DNA of 64,000 bases, from the NCBI GenBank assembly GCA_000277545.1, contig AKXM01000005.1, positions 62,001 through 126,000 of the forward strand, written 5' to 3'. The notes beneath the pieces are model-generated. The model searched no databases and was not told where the DNA came from. It was given only the letters and a program-made list of their open reading frames with translations. The stretch comes from Enterobacter sp. Ag1. Lineage in GTDB: Bacteria > Pseudomonadota > Gammaproteobacteria > Enterobacterales > Enterobacteriaceae. Position 1 is the stretch's first letter, and each line of letters begins with the position of its first letter. This document shows, piece by piece, positions 53,384 to 62,826 of this stretch. A program made the position numbers and the translations under genes.

Positions 53384-54295
53384 TTAACGCTGTGCTTCTC
53401 CGCCGAGGGCTTCCACCAGGTTGGTAATCAGCGCCGACAGCTCGCCGGTCATCAGAATAAAATCGGCGTCGAAACGCCCGCCAAAATCTTCCCGGTCGAT
53501 ATCGTCGTTCTGTTCGCGCAGGATATCGGCAAACTTCAGGCGTTTGACTGAGCCATCGTCCGCCAGCACGAACTGAATACGCTCCTGCCAGTCCAGCGCC
53601 AGCTTGGTGACCACTTTGCCGGTTTCAATGTGCGCGGCGATTTCATCGCACACCAGCTCTTGCTGCTTGCAGCGGATCACGCCGCCGCCTTCAAGGATTG
53701 CCTTGAGCTCAGCTTCGTCCATTAGCGCAAAGCCTGCCGGAACATCCCCTGAACGTACCCACTCGGTCAGCGTCAGTTCGATAGGGTTTTCCAGCGCCAG
53801 CGGGACCACCGGCAGAGAACCCAGGCTTTTACGCAGCAGGGCCAGCGTATCTTCCGCTTTTTTGGCGCTGGCGCAGTCAACCATGATCAGGCCGTTGACG
53901 GTGTCTATCCACATCATAGTCTGGCTAAAGCGGCTGAAAGCGCGCGGCAGCAGGGAGTGCAGCACTTCGTCTTTGAGGGAATCTTTCTCGGTCTTCTTCA
54001 GCTTGCGGGCCTGTTCCGCTTCGAGCTTATTGATTTTGGCTTCAAGAGCCTGTTTGATGACCGGAGCGGGCAGAATTTTTTCTTCTTTACGGGCGCAAAT
54101 CACAATCTGGCCGTTGGCAACATGGGTTAATGCATCGCTGTGCGAGCCCATCGGCGACACCCAGCCGGTTTTGGCCATGTCCTGGCTGCCGCAAGGGGTG
54201 AAGGTGAAGGCGGCTAACTGTTTTTCCATTGCATCCGCCGTCAGCGTGATGTCACGGCTTAAACGGTAAACCATTAAATTTTTAAACCACAGCAT
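53384..54295 (-). CDS. rdgC: Recombination-associated protein RdgC
   Basis: The 303-residue, ring-forming DNA-binding protein limits RecA activity. It matches E. coli RdgC over the full length, for example [15 protein letters not shown] at the start and [19 protein letters not shown] further on. It acts on double-stranded DNA in the cytoplasm. It is alone between ppnP and mak, transcribed leftward, with a 125-base divergent promoter region shared with mak. Confidence 0.95.
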   Translation of the reverse strand: MLWFKNLMVYRLSRDITLTADAMEKQLAAFTFTPCGSQDMAKTGWVSPMGSHSDALTHVANGQIVICARKEEKILPAPVIKQALEAKINKLEAEQARKLKKTEKDSLKDEVLHSLLPRAFSRFSQTMMWIDTVNGLIMVDCASAKKAEDTLALLRKSLGSLPVVPLALENPIELTLTEWVRSGDVPAGFALMDEAELKAILEGGGVIRCKQQELVCDEIAAHIETGKVVTKLALDWQERIQFVLADDGSVKRLKFADILREQNDDIDREDFGGRFDADFILMTGELSALITNLVEALGGEAQR

Positions 54296-54420
54296 GATTC
54301 TGTCCCAGGTTGTCAGTTAAACGCAGCGGGCATGATAACGAATTGACGGCCTCGTTTCATTGTCTTTGCTTGGCCTGCATTTTAGGTAGTTGATAATTAT
54401 CACCAAATGAGGAAGTTCTT

Positions 54421-55332
54421 GTGCGCATAGGTATCGATCTCGGTGGGACTAAAACAGAAGTGATCGCGCTGGCAGACGACGGTAAACAACTTTATCGCCA
54501 CCGTTTGCCCACGCCAAAAAACGACTACCAGGCCACCATCAAAAACATTGTTGAGCTGGTGCGGCTGGCGGAAGAAGCCACGGGCGAGACCGGTACGGTA
54601 GGGCTTGGGATCCCGGGATCGATCTCCCCTTATACCCGAGTGGTGAAAAATGCGAACTCAACCTGGCTGAACGGGCAGCCGTTTGACAAGGATCTTAGCG
54701 TGGCGCTCAAGCGCGAAGTCAGGCTGGCGAACGATGCTAACTGCCTGGCGGTGTCGGAAGCGATTGACGGCGCTGCCGCAGGGGCGCCGATCGTCTTCGC
54801 GGTGATCATCGGCACCGGCTGCGGCGCGGGCGTGGCGATCAATGGCCGAAGTTCGATCGGTGGCAACGGCACCGCGGGCGAGTGGGGGCATAACTCGCTG
54901 CCGTGGATGGATGAAGACGAACTGCGTTTTCGGAAAGAGGTGCCGTGCTACTGCGGCAAACAGGGCTGTATTGAGACTTTTATTTCCGGCACCGGATTCG
55001 GCACGGACTACCAGCGCCTGAGCGGGAAAACGCTGAAAGGGCACGAAATCATCAGCCTGGCAGAGCAGCAGGATCCATTGGCAGAGCTGGCTATCAGCCG
55101 CTATGAGACGCGTCTGGCGAAGTCGCTGGCGCATATCGTCAACATTCTCGATCCGGACGTGATCGTGCTGGGCGGCGGGATGAGCAACGTGGAGCGTTTA
55201 TACCGGACGGTGCCGCAGCTGATCAAACCGTGGGTGTTTGGCGGCGAGTGTGAAACGCCCGTTCGCAAAGCGGTACACGGGGATTCCAGCGGCGTTCGAG
55301 GTGCGGCGTGGCTGTGGCCGATAGAGAAGTAA
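54421..55332 (+). CDS. mak: Fructokinase Mak (ROK family)
   Basis: The 303-residue ROK-family sugar kinase has N-terminal phosphate loop [17 protein letters not shown], sugar site GIPGSISP and [16 protein letters not shown], the ROK zinc motif [15 protein letters not shown] and the C-terminal LGGGMSN. It is very similar to E. coli Mak, which phosphorylates fructose. The start is GTG 54421, as the conserved MRIG shows, with GAGGAAGTT upstream. araJ, its E. coli neighbour, is absent; a non-coding hairpin-rich region follows instead. Confidence 0.95.
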   Translation: MRIGIDLGGTKTEVIALADDGKQLYRHRLPTPKNDYQATIKNIVELVRLAEEATGETGTVGLGIPGSISPYTRVVKNANSTWLNGQPFDKDLSVALKREVRLANDANCLAVSEAIDGAAAGAPIVFAVIIGTGCGAGVAINGRSSIGGNGTAGEWGHNSLPWMDEDELRFRKEVPCYCGKQGCIETFISGTGFGTDYQRLSGKTLKGHEIISLAEQQDPLAELAISRYETRLAKSLAHIVNILDPDVIVLGGGMSNVERLYRTVPQLIKPWVFGGECETPVRKAVHGDSSGVRGAAWLWPIEK

Positions 55333-55337
55333 ATCGC

Positions 55338-55372
55338 CCCTCACCCCAGCCCTCTCCCCAAAGGGGAGAGGC
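55338..55372. repeat. GC-rich palindromic repeat after mak
   Basis: A CCCTCACCCCAG leader is followed by CCTCTCCCC (55351-55359), AAA loop and GGGGAGAGG (55363-55371). It has the same leader as the psiF-proC element at 48670 (about 20 of 23 bases), so the two are one repeat family. It might terminate mak transcription, though no T run follows. Confidence 0.7.
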
Positions 55373-55394
55373 GGAAAACAGATGCCGGAAACGT

Positions 55395-55443
55395 GGTTTT
55401 TTCCCTATGCCTCTGGGAGAGGAGTAGGGGGAAGGGAAAAACC
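55395..55443. repeat. Long inverted repeat with inner hairpin
   Basis: GGTTTTTTCCCT (55395-55406) and AGGGAAAAACC (55433-55443) are inverted copies with a one-base bulge. They enclose CCTCT-GGG-AGAGG (55410-55422). It is part of the hairpin mosaic between mak and sbcC. Confidence 0.6.
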
Positions 55444-55537
55444 AGAAGCGACAGCGTAGTTGAAGTTAGTACCGGGTTTAAAGCGAAACACGGTTCCGGC
55501 TTAAATCGCCTTCGTTTTCTCTCCGACTGGCCAGGGT

Positions 55538-55754
55538 CCGGACGTCGGGAACGGCCGGAGGCTGAGAGCGTCGGGAACGCATCTCAGCCGACCCAGGACT
55601 GGGAGATAAAACGGAGGTCTGCCGCTTCAGCGGTCGATTTATTTGGCCGGGAGTCCGGGTTCTCAGGGGAATGACGGTGATTCCCCTGAGACGTTCACCG
55701 ATGCGGTGGTGACATATGAAACCGAACTGGAAGTGAACGGAACCTTAACCGTTC
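55538..55754. other. Hairpin array, candidate structured RNA or mobile-repeat remnant
   Basis: Six stems follow in about 215 bases. (A) 55538-55558, CCGG.CGT with loop CGGGA. (B) 55560-55589, a 12-base stem with one bulge and the same CGT-CGGGA-ACG tip. (C) 55592-55603, CCCA-GGAC-TGGG. (D) 55622-55633, CCGC-TTCA-GCGG. (E) 55661-55691, a perfect 12-base stem with loop GACGGTG. (F) 55735-55754, GAACGG/CCGTTC. A 93-codon open frame crosses the array, but its course is broken up by the stems and it has no ribosome site, so I treat the array as non-coding. Repeat family and function are unknown. Confidence 0.55.
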
Positions 55755-55812
55755 CTTCATAAGCGTACTTGTGACTTAAAGAGCGTTCCCTCTGGTGAGA
55801 GCCTGGCAAGGA

Positions 55813-58800
55813 TCACTCCACCGCGAAAGCCTTATCCAGCCGGCTGACACCTAACCCGTTAATCTTCTTCACCTTAATCTGCACCGGGATCCGCTCCTTC
55901 ATCGCCTCAACGTGACTGATCACGCCGATGGTTTTGCCGCTGGCGTTCAGCGTATCCAGCGCGTCGAGTGCGGTATCCAGCGTCTGCGCGTCCAGGGTGC
56001 CAAAACCTTCATCCAGGAACAGAGAGTCAATGCGGGTTTTATGGCTGACCAGGTCGGATAACGCCAGCGCCAGCGCCAGGCTTACCAGGAAGCTTTCGCC
56101 GCCGGAAAGCGTGCGGGTGTCACGTACCGCATCGGCCTGCCAGGTATCGACCACCTGTAATTCAAGCGCTTCGCTGTCTTTACGCTGCAGCAAGTAGCGC
56201 CCGTGCAGGCGATTGAGCTGATTGTTTGCCAGCCAGACGAGGTTATCCAGCGTCAGACCTTGTGCAAATTTGCGGAATTTATCCCCTTCTTTGGAGCCGA
56301 TAAGCGCGTTGAGGTAGCCCCAGTCTTCCGCCTGTGCTTCACAGGCTTTTATTTCCTGCATCAGCGTTTGCTGGCGAACCCGGTTTTCCTCGTCGTGCCG
56401 CAGCTGCTGGGTAATTTGACCCTGTTGTGAAGCATTCTCACGCAGCTGGAGGGCAAGCGCCGAGATTTGCGCCTCCAGTGCGCCAGGATCTGTTTCTTCG
56501 TGCAGATTGTCTGGCCGCGCCGATAAGTGTTGAGTCAACGCACTTTCCGCCTGTTCCAGCAGAGTGACTTGCTGCTGATGCTGGCGCTCCAGAAGCTGTT
56601 TACGCTGTTCCAGCTCAAGGCGCTCGGTCTCTTCCAGCAGAGCGCGGCGGAAATCGGCTTCGTCGCTGAACTGGCTGGCCGAAAGCGCATTCCTGAACTG
56701 TGTCTGCGCCTCCGTGGTTTCTTCTTCGCTTTGCTTCAGCTGCTGTTGCAGGGACTGGCGCTGCCCTTCCAGCAGGTTGCAATCGTTATGCAGCGCCTGC
56801 CAGTTTTGCAGCGCCGCCTGGTGCTCGTGTTCATCCAGCGGCTGCGGGGCGGAGCCATCGTCCGCAAGGGTTGAGAGCAGCATGTCGAGAGCGGAGAGCT
56901 GCTGGCGAAGCTGCGGCAGTTTGTCCTGCTGGTGCTGCCATTGCTGAGATTCCCTTTGGCGAGCCTCCAGCCAGGTTTGCTCTTCGCCAGGCTCAGGATG
57001 CTGGAGACCGGCCTGCTCCAGCCCCGCTTGCAGCGACGCGCGCTGTGCCAGGTAGTCTGCTTTCAGTTTTTCATGCTGCTGGCTGTCGCGTTGATATTGC
57101 GCCTCCAGCGCCTGCCGCTCGCCAAGCTGGCGCATCTGTAGCTCGCGCTGTTCCTGCTCGTCAAGCCAGGCGCTGAGATCGTCCTGAGGCGTTAAAGCGA
57201 TGGCAAGTTCCGCGCACTGCTGCTGCCAGCGGGCTGACAGTACAGTTTTTTCTGCCTCAATGGCGGTGCTGGCCTGCGCCAGTTTTTCGCGCTGCTGGCG
57301 CTGGGTATCAAGCTGACCTTTAAGGGCAAAGCCAAGCTCTGCGAGTTTAGCCACTTCTTGCTTAAGGGCGGCCAGGCGCTGTTGGTTCTCCCCTGGTTCG
57401 AGAGCCTTATACGCCTCTACAGCCGGGTGTTGGGTTGAGCCGCAAAGCGGACACGGCGAGTCAGGCTGCAGGCGTGCGCGCTCGGCTTCAAGGCTTTGGA
57501 TGCGCTTTTCCTGTTCGACGACTTTTTCCAGATCCGCTTCGTGCTGGCGTTTGTCTTTGTACTGCTGGCGCTTTTGCCCCAGGTCAACGTCTCGCTCGGC
57601 AATCTGTTTCTCCAGCTCGGCAAGCTCGCGCCGTTGCTCGGTTTTGCGTTTCTCCAGCGTGGCAAACTGCGGCTGCAAAGTAGCCAACAGCTGGCGAGCA
57701 GGCCGGGTTGCCAGCATCCGCTGTAAATGAGCGCTCACTTCATCAGGAGAAAGGCTAAGCTTTGGCTCCGGCAGCGCCTGCAGCTTTTGCCGACTGGCCT
57801 CGAGCGCCTGCTTTAGCTCAGTAAGCTGTTTTTCGTCGCGCTGCTGCTGCGTGAATGCCATGCGCCAGCCCGTCAGTTCGGCAGACCAAAGTCGATAACG
57901 GTCATTCGCCGCGAGCCAGTCTTCGACCTGCTGAGCTTCTCTCTTCAGCCGCTGAGCCTGTTCGGCGGCCAGCATTCGGGTTTGCTGCCGGCGGACGGAA
58001 AGCTGCTGTAAGCGGGTATTCACTTTCTCCGCCGCCTCGCTGTTTTGCTTCAGCGACTGCTGCTTTTCCTGCAGCCGCTGCCAGTCAGGGCGAAGTTTTT
58101 CGGCGGGCAAAGCTCGAGTCAGTTTCGCCAGCATGGGCTCTGCGTCTTTGACCGCCTGACTGGCTGTGCCCAGCGCCTGCTGCTTTTGGGCTTTGTCGGC
58201 AGAAAGCCGGGTTAGCTGAGCGAGCCATTGCTGGTGCTGCTGCTGCTGTTGGTGCTCCACGGAAAGCTTTTTCTCTTCCAGAGTGAGCGCCTGCAAACTC
58301 TCGGTAAGCTGCTGTTGCTGCTCAGCGGTTAGTAGCGCGACGCCGGAAGCCTGAGCCAGCAGGTTTTCAAGGCGGCTTTTGATTTGCTTATGATTTTCAA
58401 ACACCGCGGCGGAAACGGTGCCGTAAATCTCCGTGCCGGTCAGCTCTTCAAGCAGCGAGGCGCGGTCGTTGGCATCGGCGTTTAAAAAGGCGGCGAACTG
58501 CCCCTGGGAGAGCATCATTGAGCGGGTGAAACGGTCGTAGTCCAGCCCGGTGAGCGCGGCGATAATCTCCAGCTTGTCTTTGATTTTATCCGCCAGGATT
58601 TTGCCGTCGCTGATTTGAGCCAGCTCCACGCGCGGCGCCTGAAGGTTGCCGTTTGCCGCGTTGCGGGCGCGGTTCTGGCTCCAGAAGGCGCGATAGCCCG
58701 TACCTTTTACCTCAAACTCGACTTCGGCCAGGCATTCTGCGGTGTCGCGGGTCATCAAGTCATTTTGCGACTGCGACACGGTGCTGAGGCGCGGTGTCTT

Positions 58801-58968
58801 GTGGTACAGCGCCAGGCAAATGGCATCCAGCAGGGTGGTTTTGCCCGCGCCCGTGGGGCCGGTGATGGCAAACAGCCCGTTGCTGGCGAAAGGCTCCTGG
58901 GTGAAATCAATTTTCCACTCGCCTTTCAGGGAGTTAATGTTTTTTAACCGCAGGCTGAGGATCTTCAT
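55813..58968 (-). CDS. sbcC: Nuclease SbcCD, ATPase subunit SbcC
   Basis: The 1051-residue Rad50-type SMC-like ATPase is similar to E. coli SbcC (1048). Walker A is [21 protein letters not shown] near the N terminus. Two long coiled coils follow, rich in Gln/Glu/Lys/Leu. The zinc hook is C506-P-L-C509. The C-terminal signature [20 protein letters not shown] is followed by Walker [13 protein letters not shown]. With SbcD it cuts DNA hairpins and blocked ends. It overlaps sbcD by four bases. It is transcribed toward the hairpin-rich spacer. Confidence 0.96.
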   Translation of the reverse strand: MKILSLRLKNINSLKGEWKIDFTQEPFASNGLFAITGPTGAGKTTLLDAICLALYHKTPRLSTVSQSQNDLMTRDTAECLAEVEFEVKGTGYRAFWSQNRARNAANGNLQAPRVELAQISDGKILADKIKDKLEIIAALTGLDYDRFTRSMMLSQGQFAAFLNADANDRASLLEELTGTEIYGTVSAAVFENHKQIKSRLENLLAQASGVALLTAEQQQQLTESLQALTLEEKKLSVEHQQQQQHQQWLAQLTRLSADKAQKQQALGTASQAVKDAEPMLAKLTRALPAEKLRPDWQRLQEKQQSLKQNSEAAEKVNTRLQQLSVRRQQTRMLAAEQAQRLKREAQQVEDWLAANDRYRLWSAELTGWRMAFTQQQRDEKQLTELKQALEASRQKLQALPEPKLSLSPDEVSAHLQRMLATRPARQLLATLQPQFATLEKRKTEQRRELAELEKQIAERDVDLGQKRQQYKDKRQHEADLEKVVEQEKRIQSLEAERARLQPDSPCPLCGSTQHPAVEAYKALEPGENQQRLAALKQEVAKLAELGFALKGQLDTQRQQREKLAQASTAIEAEKTVLSARWQQQCAELAIALTPQDDLSAWLDEQEQRELQMRQLGERQALEAQYQRDSQQHEKLKADYLAQRASLQAGLEQAGLQHPEPGEEQTWLEARQRESQQWQHQQDKLPQLRQQLSALDMLLSTLADDGSAPQPLDEHEHQAALQNWQALHNDCNLLEGQRQSLQQQLKQSEEETTEAQTQFRNALSASQFSDEADFRRALLEETERLELEQRKQLLERQHQQQVTLLEQAESALTQHLSARPDNLHEETDPGALEAQISALALQLRENASQQGQITQQLRHDEENRVRQQTLMQEIKACEAQAEDWGYLNALIGSKEGDKFRKFAQGLTLDNLVWLANNQLNRLHGRYLLQRKDSEALELQVVDTWQADAVRDTRTLSGGESFLVSLALALALSDLVSHKTRIDSLFLDEGFGTLDAQTLDTALDALDTLNASGKTIGVISHVEAMKERIPVQIKVKKINGLGVSRLDKAFAVE

Positions 58969-60182
58969 GCCTGTTCCTCCCGCTGGTGCAAATCTGAAAG
59001 GGTTTGGGCAAACAGCGTTCTTAGCCTGGCGGCGCGCTCCTCGCTGGTTTCTTCCTGACTCAGCCGCCGCTCAAAAACTTCTTCAACGCTTAACTCGCTC
59101 AGCGTCTCTTTATGCTGGCTGGCAATCACCCGCTCGCGCTGTTCGCGGCTGCGGCGCAGCAGAACGACTTCAACCGGCAAATCGTCTGTGAGCGCCTGCA
59201 CCTGGCGCTGCATGTCGTGCAGATATTCGTCGGTGGCGATTTCGATATCCAGCCAGACTTTGGGTTCAGCAGGCGCGTTTCGCCACTGCTCTAGCTGCCG
59301 CTCGATTTCACTCAGCGACCCTTTCACGATGGCCAGCGGCTGGCTGATGGGGACTTCCAGAGGCTCGACGCTGGTTAGCGCTCCGCCGCTGAATGTCACC
59401 AGAAAAACGGTTTTTGCTTTGCCGGTTTCGTCGAAGCTCAGCGGAATCGGCGAGCCGCTGTAGCGAATATGCTCCGTGCCGCCAATTTTTTGCGCGCGAT
59501 GAATGTGCCCGAGCGCAATGTAGTCGGCGGGCGGGAAGTGCTGCGCCGGGAAGGCATCCAGCGTGCCAATATAAATGTCACGCACCGCATCGGATTTCGT
59601 GACGCCTACCGTGGTCAGGTGCCCGGTGGCAATTATCGGCAGCGGCTGGTCACCGCGAAGCGCCACGGCGGCGGCATAACATTGCTGGTAATGTTCGCTG
59701 ATGGCTTCCATTAAAGAGCGCTGTTTTTCATGGCCGGACAGCCCCGCCTGGCTGCTTTGAATGTCGCGAGGACGCAGGAAAGGAATTGGGCAGAGAATCG
59801 CCCCCGGCGTGCCGTCTTTTTGATTGAGCAGCAGCGCCTGTTCGTCTTTGTTATGGCGGGCGCTGGCAATGACGCGGGTGTTCAGGCAGGCCAGCAGCTC
59901 CCGGGATTCATTCAGGGTAGCTACGGAATCGTGATTCCCCGCCAGCACCACGAGCTGGCAGCCGGTGCCCTGCAGCTGCACGACAAAACGGTTATACATT
60001 TCACGGGCGTAGCTCGGCGGCGAGCCGGTATCAAAGATATCTCCCGCGACGAGGATCGCATCCACCTGATGCTCGACCGCGGCGTTTAATAGCCAGTCGA
60101 GAAAGGCCTGATGTTCAGAAACCCGGCTTTTGGTATAGAAGTTTTGGCCGAGGTGCCAGTCTGATGTGTGGAGAATGCGCAT
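58965..60182 (-). CDS. sbcD: Nuclease SbcCD, exonuclease subunit SbcD
   Basis: The 405-residue Mre11-type metallo-phosphoesterase opens with [15 protein letters not shown] (Asp/His metal ligands), followed by [34 protein letters not shown] and [10 protein letters not shown]. The start at 60182 agrees with E. coli; an in-frame ATG 12 bases upstream is less likely. It is the first gene of sbcDC, divergent from phoB. The C-terminal tail differs from E. coli in length. Confidence 0.95.
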   Translation of the reverse strand: MRILHTSDWHLGQNFYTKSRVSEHQAFLDWLLNAAVEHQVDAILVAGDIFDTGSPPSYAREMYNRFVVQLQGTGCQLVVLAGNHDSVATLNESRELLACLNTRVIASARHNKDEQALLLNQKDGTPGAILCPIPFLRPRDIQSSQAGLSGHEKQRSLMEAISEHYQQCYAAAVALRGDQPLPIIATGHLTTVGVTKSDAVRDIYIGTLDAFPAQHFPPADYIALGHIHRAQKIGGTEHIRYSGSPIPLSFDETGKAKTVFLVTFSGGALTSVEPLEVPISQPLAIVKGSLSEIERQLEQWRNAPAEPKVWLDIEIATDEYLHDMQRQVQALTDDLPVEVVLLRRSREQRERVIASQHKETLSELSVEEVFERRLSQEETSEERAARLRTLFAQTLSDLHQREEQA

Positions 60183-60304
60183 AACCTGTCCCATGGCAAA
60201 GAGGCGAATTACCGATTATAAGCTATTGAGCTGGCAGCGTAACCGCCAGTAAAAATCCATGGCTGTCATAATTCAAAAAGGTGAAATATCTTGCCGTCAT
60301 CTTT

Positions 60305-60331
60305 TTCATAAATCTGTCACAAATCTGACGC
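60305..60331 (+). promoter_or_regulatory. Pho box of phoB
   Basis: Two or three direct repeats (TTCATAAAT, CTGTCACAAAT, CTGACGC) spaced at 11 bases match the PhoB site (CTGTCATAAAnCTGTCAT) at about 15 of 18 positions in the core 60314-60331, nearly the same as E. coli phoB. Autoregulation by PhoB is expected. Confidence 0.85.
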
Positions 60332-60381
60332 ATACTGGCGCACAATTAATAAGAGATGGTCTCTTTTCAACAGGGTAAATC

Positions 60382-61071
60382 ATGGCGAGACGCATTTTAG
60401 TCGTAGAAGATGAAGCTCCGATTCGTGAAATGGTGAGCTTTGTGCTCGAGCAAAATGGCTTCCAGTCGGTAGAGGCGGAAGATTATGACAGCGCGGTTAA
60501 CCTGCTGATTGAACCTTTCCCCGACCTGATCCTGCTGGACTGGATGCTGCCAGGCGGTTCCGGGATCCAGTTTATCAAGCACCTGAAGCGTGAAGCGCTG
60601 ACCCGCGAAATCCCGGTGATGATGCTGACCGCGCGTGGCGAAGAAGAAGATCGCGTGCGTGGCCTTGAAGTCGGTGCCGATGATTACATCACTAAGCCGT
60701 TCTCGCCTAAAGAGCTGGTGGCGCGTATTAAAGCGGTGATGCGCCGTATTTCCCCGATGGCGGTGGAAGAAGTGATTGAGATGCAGGGGCTGAGCCTTGA
60801 CCCGTCCTCACACCGCGTGATGACCGGCGAAGATCCGCTCGACATGGGGCCAACTGAATTTAAGCTGTTACACTTCTTTATGACCCACCCGGAGCGCGTT
60901 TACAGCCGTGAACAGCTGCTCAATAACGTGTGGGGAACGAACGTTTACGTTGAAGACCGTACCGTAGACGTGCATATTCGTCGCCTGCGTAAAGCGTTGG
61001 AAACAAGTGGTCATGACAAAATGGTGCAAACAGTTCGCGGCACGGGTTATCGTTTTTCAACCCGTTTTTAA
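60382..61071 (+). CDS. phoB: Phosphate-regulon response regulator PhoB
   Basis: The 229-residue OmpR-family regulator is practically identical in design to E. coli PhoB. The receiver at 1-125 has Asp53 in [10 protein letters not shown], and there is a DNA-binding winged helix at 130-229 ([40 protein letters not shown]). It activates phoA, phoBR, pst and other genes on phosphate limitation. It is coupled with phoR, 22 bases downstream, and has an autoregulatory Pho box. Confidence 0.97.
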   Translation: MARRILVVEDEAPIREMVSFVLEQNGFQSVEAEDYDSAVNLLIEPFPDLILLDWMLPGGSGIQFIKHLKREALTREIPVMMLTARGEEEDRVRGLEVGADDYITKPFSPKELVARIKAVMRRISPMAVEEVIEMQGLSLDPSSHRVMTGEDPLDMGPTEFKLLHFFMTHPERVYSREQLLNNVWGTNVYVEDRTVDVHIRRLRKALETSGHDKMVQTVRGTGYRFSTRF

Positions 61072-61093
61072 TATGCTGACAGGAGCGTGACGC

Positions 61094-62401
61094 GTGCTGG
61101 AACGGCTGTCATGGAAAAGGCTGGTACTGGAGCTGGTGCTCTGTTGTATGCCAGCGGCAATTCTCGGATTGATTTTTGGCCACCTGCCGTGGTTTTTACT
61201 GGCGGCGGTGACCGCCCTGTTAAGCTGGCATTTCTGGAATTTACTTCGTCTTTCCTGGTGGCTGTGGGTTGACCGCAGCATGACCCCGCCGCCCGGGCGG
61301 GGAAGCTGGGAACCTCTGCTGTACGGGCTGCACCAGATGCAGCTGCGTAATAAAAAGCGCCGCAAAGAGTTGGGCAACCTGATCAAACGCTTCCGAAGCG
61401 GAGCCGAATCGCTGCCCGATGCGGTGGTGCTGACCACCGAAGAAGGCACCATTTTTTGGTGTAACGGCCTGGCGCAACAGCTGCTTGGCCTGCGCTGGCC
61501 TGACGACAGCGGCCAAAATATCCTCAACCTGCTGCGTTACCCTGAATTCTCGCAATACGTGGCGAAGCAGCAGTTTGGTCGCCCGCTGACGCTGATACTC
61601 AACAATGGCCGTCATCTTGAGTTCCGCGTGATGCCCTACGCCGACGGGCAGTGGCTGATGGTGGCGCGAGACGTCACGCAGATGCACCAGCTTGAAGGCG
61701 CTCGCCGCAATTTCTTTGCCAACGTTAGCCATGAGCTGCGCACGCCGCTGACCGTGTTACAGGGTTACCTGGAGATGATGCAGGATCAGGCTCTGGAAGG
61801 GCCGCTGCGGGATAAAGCGCTGCATACCATGCGCGAGCAAACTTCGCGCATGGAAGGGCTGGTGAGGCAATTGTTAACGCTGTCGCGCATCGAAGCTGCG
61901 CCCACGCTGTCGATGAATGAGAAAATCGACGTGCCGCTGATGCTGCGCGTGGTGGAACGAGAGGCGCAGACGTTGAGCCAGCAGAAGCAAACGCTCACTT
62001 TTAACGTTGAGCCAGGGCTGCAGGTTTACGGCAACGAAGAGCAGCTGCGCAGCGCGATCTCTAACCTGGTGTATAACGCGGTGAATCACACGCCTGCCGG
62101 GACGCACATCACCGTCACCTGGCGCAGGCTGCCTCACGGCGTAGCGTTCAGCGTGAAGGATACCGGGCCGGGGATCTCCGCCGAGCACATTCCGCGCCTG
62201 ACGGAGCGTTTCTACCGAGTAGACAAAGCGCGTTCCCGGCAGACCGGAGGCAGCGGGCTGGGGCTGGCCATCGTGAAGCATGCCCTTAGCCATCATGATG
62301 CGCGGCTGGATATCGAAAGCGTACCGGGGCAGGGCTCGACGTTTTCGTTCATCCTGCCCGAGCGCTTAATCGCCCCTGAGTCAGCGGTGGCTGCACATTA
62401 A
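61094..62401 (+). CDS. phoR: Phosphate-regulon sensor kinase PhoR
   Basis: The 435-residue kinase, 4 residues longer than E. coli PhoR, has two short N-terminal membrane helices (residues ~10-60), a positively charged linker, a PAS domain (~95-195), His[21 protein letters not shown] (His phospho-acceptor) and HATPase with [13 protein letters not shown]. It has no large periplasmic sensor, as expected, because it senses through PstSCAB/PhoU. The start is GTG 61094, giving [11 protein letters not shown] as in E. coli. A terminator follows. Confidence 0.96.
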   Translation: MLERLSWKRLVLELVLCCMPAAILGLIFGHLPWFLLAAVTALLSWHFWNLLRLSWWLWVDRSMTPPPGRGSWEPLLYGLHQMQLRNKKRRKELGNLIKRFRSGAESLPDAVVLTTEEGTIFWCNGLAQQLLGLRWPDDSGQNILNLLRYPEFSQYVAKQQFGRPLTLILNNGRHLEFRVMPYADGQWLMVARDVTQMHQLEGARRNFFANVSHELRTPLTVLQGYLEMMQDQALEGPLRDKALHTMREQTSRMEGLVRQLLTLSRIEAAPTLSMNEKIDVPLMLRVVEREAQTLSQQKQTLTFNVEPGLQVYGNEEQLRSAISNLVYNAVNHTPAGTHITVTWRRLPHGVAFSVKDTGPGISAEHIPRLTERFYRVDKARSRQTGGSGLGLAIVKHALSHHDARLDIESVPGQGSTFSFILPERLIAPESAVAAH

Positions 62402-62431
62402 TTCACCGCAACCGTCAAGTACACTTTCCAC

Positions 62432-62455
62432 AGGCCAGTTTTCTGGCCTTTTTGT
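62432..62455 (+). terminator. Terminator after phoR
   Basis: AGGCCAG (62432-62438) pairs with CTGGCCT (62443-62449), loop TTTT, followed by a T run. It separates phoBR from brnQ. Confidence 0.85.
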
Positions 62456-62533
62456 TTGTATTTTCACCACTCGTTAAGCGATGAATATCGAATTGATGCT
62501 TTTTTGTCCGCATGATAAGCCATAACAAAAGCG

Positions 62534-62826
62534 TATAATCAACTTTATTCACTGGTTATGCGTATTTTTAAAGGATATATTTCTGGTTTCCCGATCCCTT
62601 CTTGTCTTCAAACGCTATAAGCGTTTTAATTGCCCCCCTGTTATTACCAGACCGACTGAAATTGCGTGGTAATTCGACTAACTATTCTTCGCCACCGATC
62701 CGGAGAAGCATATTCCGCTGTCGTTACCGGTAATAACCGCGTTTTTACCGAACGTTATTTGGACTGAACGTCGGTTTAAAAATTTGAGCATTTTCAACAC
62801 CACACATCCACAGGCTGCTTTATTTT
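62534..62826 (+). promoter_or_regulatory. brnQ promoter and long structured leader
   Basis: A perfect -10 TATAAT (62534-62539) implies a start near 62546 and a leader of about 280 nt; the -35 is poor. In the leader, AAACGC-TATAA-GCGTTT (62610-62626) forms a small hairpin. ATTACCA (62643-62649) can pair with TGGTAAT (62667-62673), or instead GTTATTACC (62640-62648) with GGTAATAAC (62729-62737); the two options exclude each other. The brnQ ATG itself has almost no Shine-Dalgarno. A regulatory switch is possible, not shown. Confidence 0.45.

Noticed and set aside
55393-55674. 93-codon open frame in the hairpin region
   Set aside because: It runs through several perfect stem-loops, lacks a Shine-Dalgarno and resembles no family. 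More likely non-coding.
55338-55754. CRISPR array
   Set aside because: The repeated stems differ in length and sequence, no equal repeats with unique spacers occur, and no cas genes are near.
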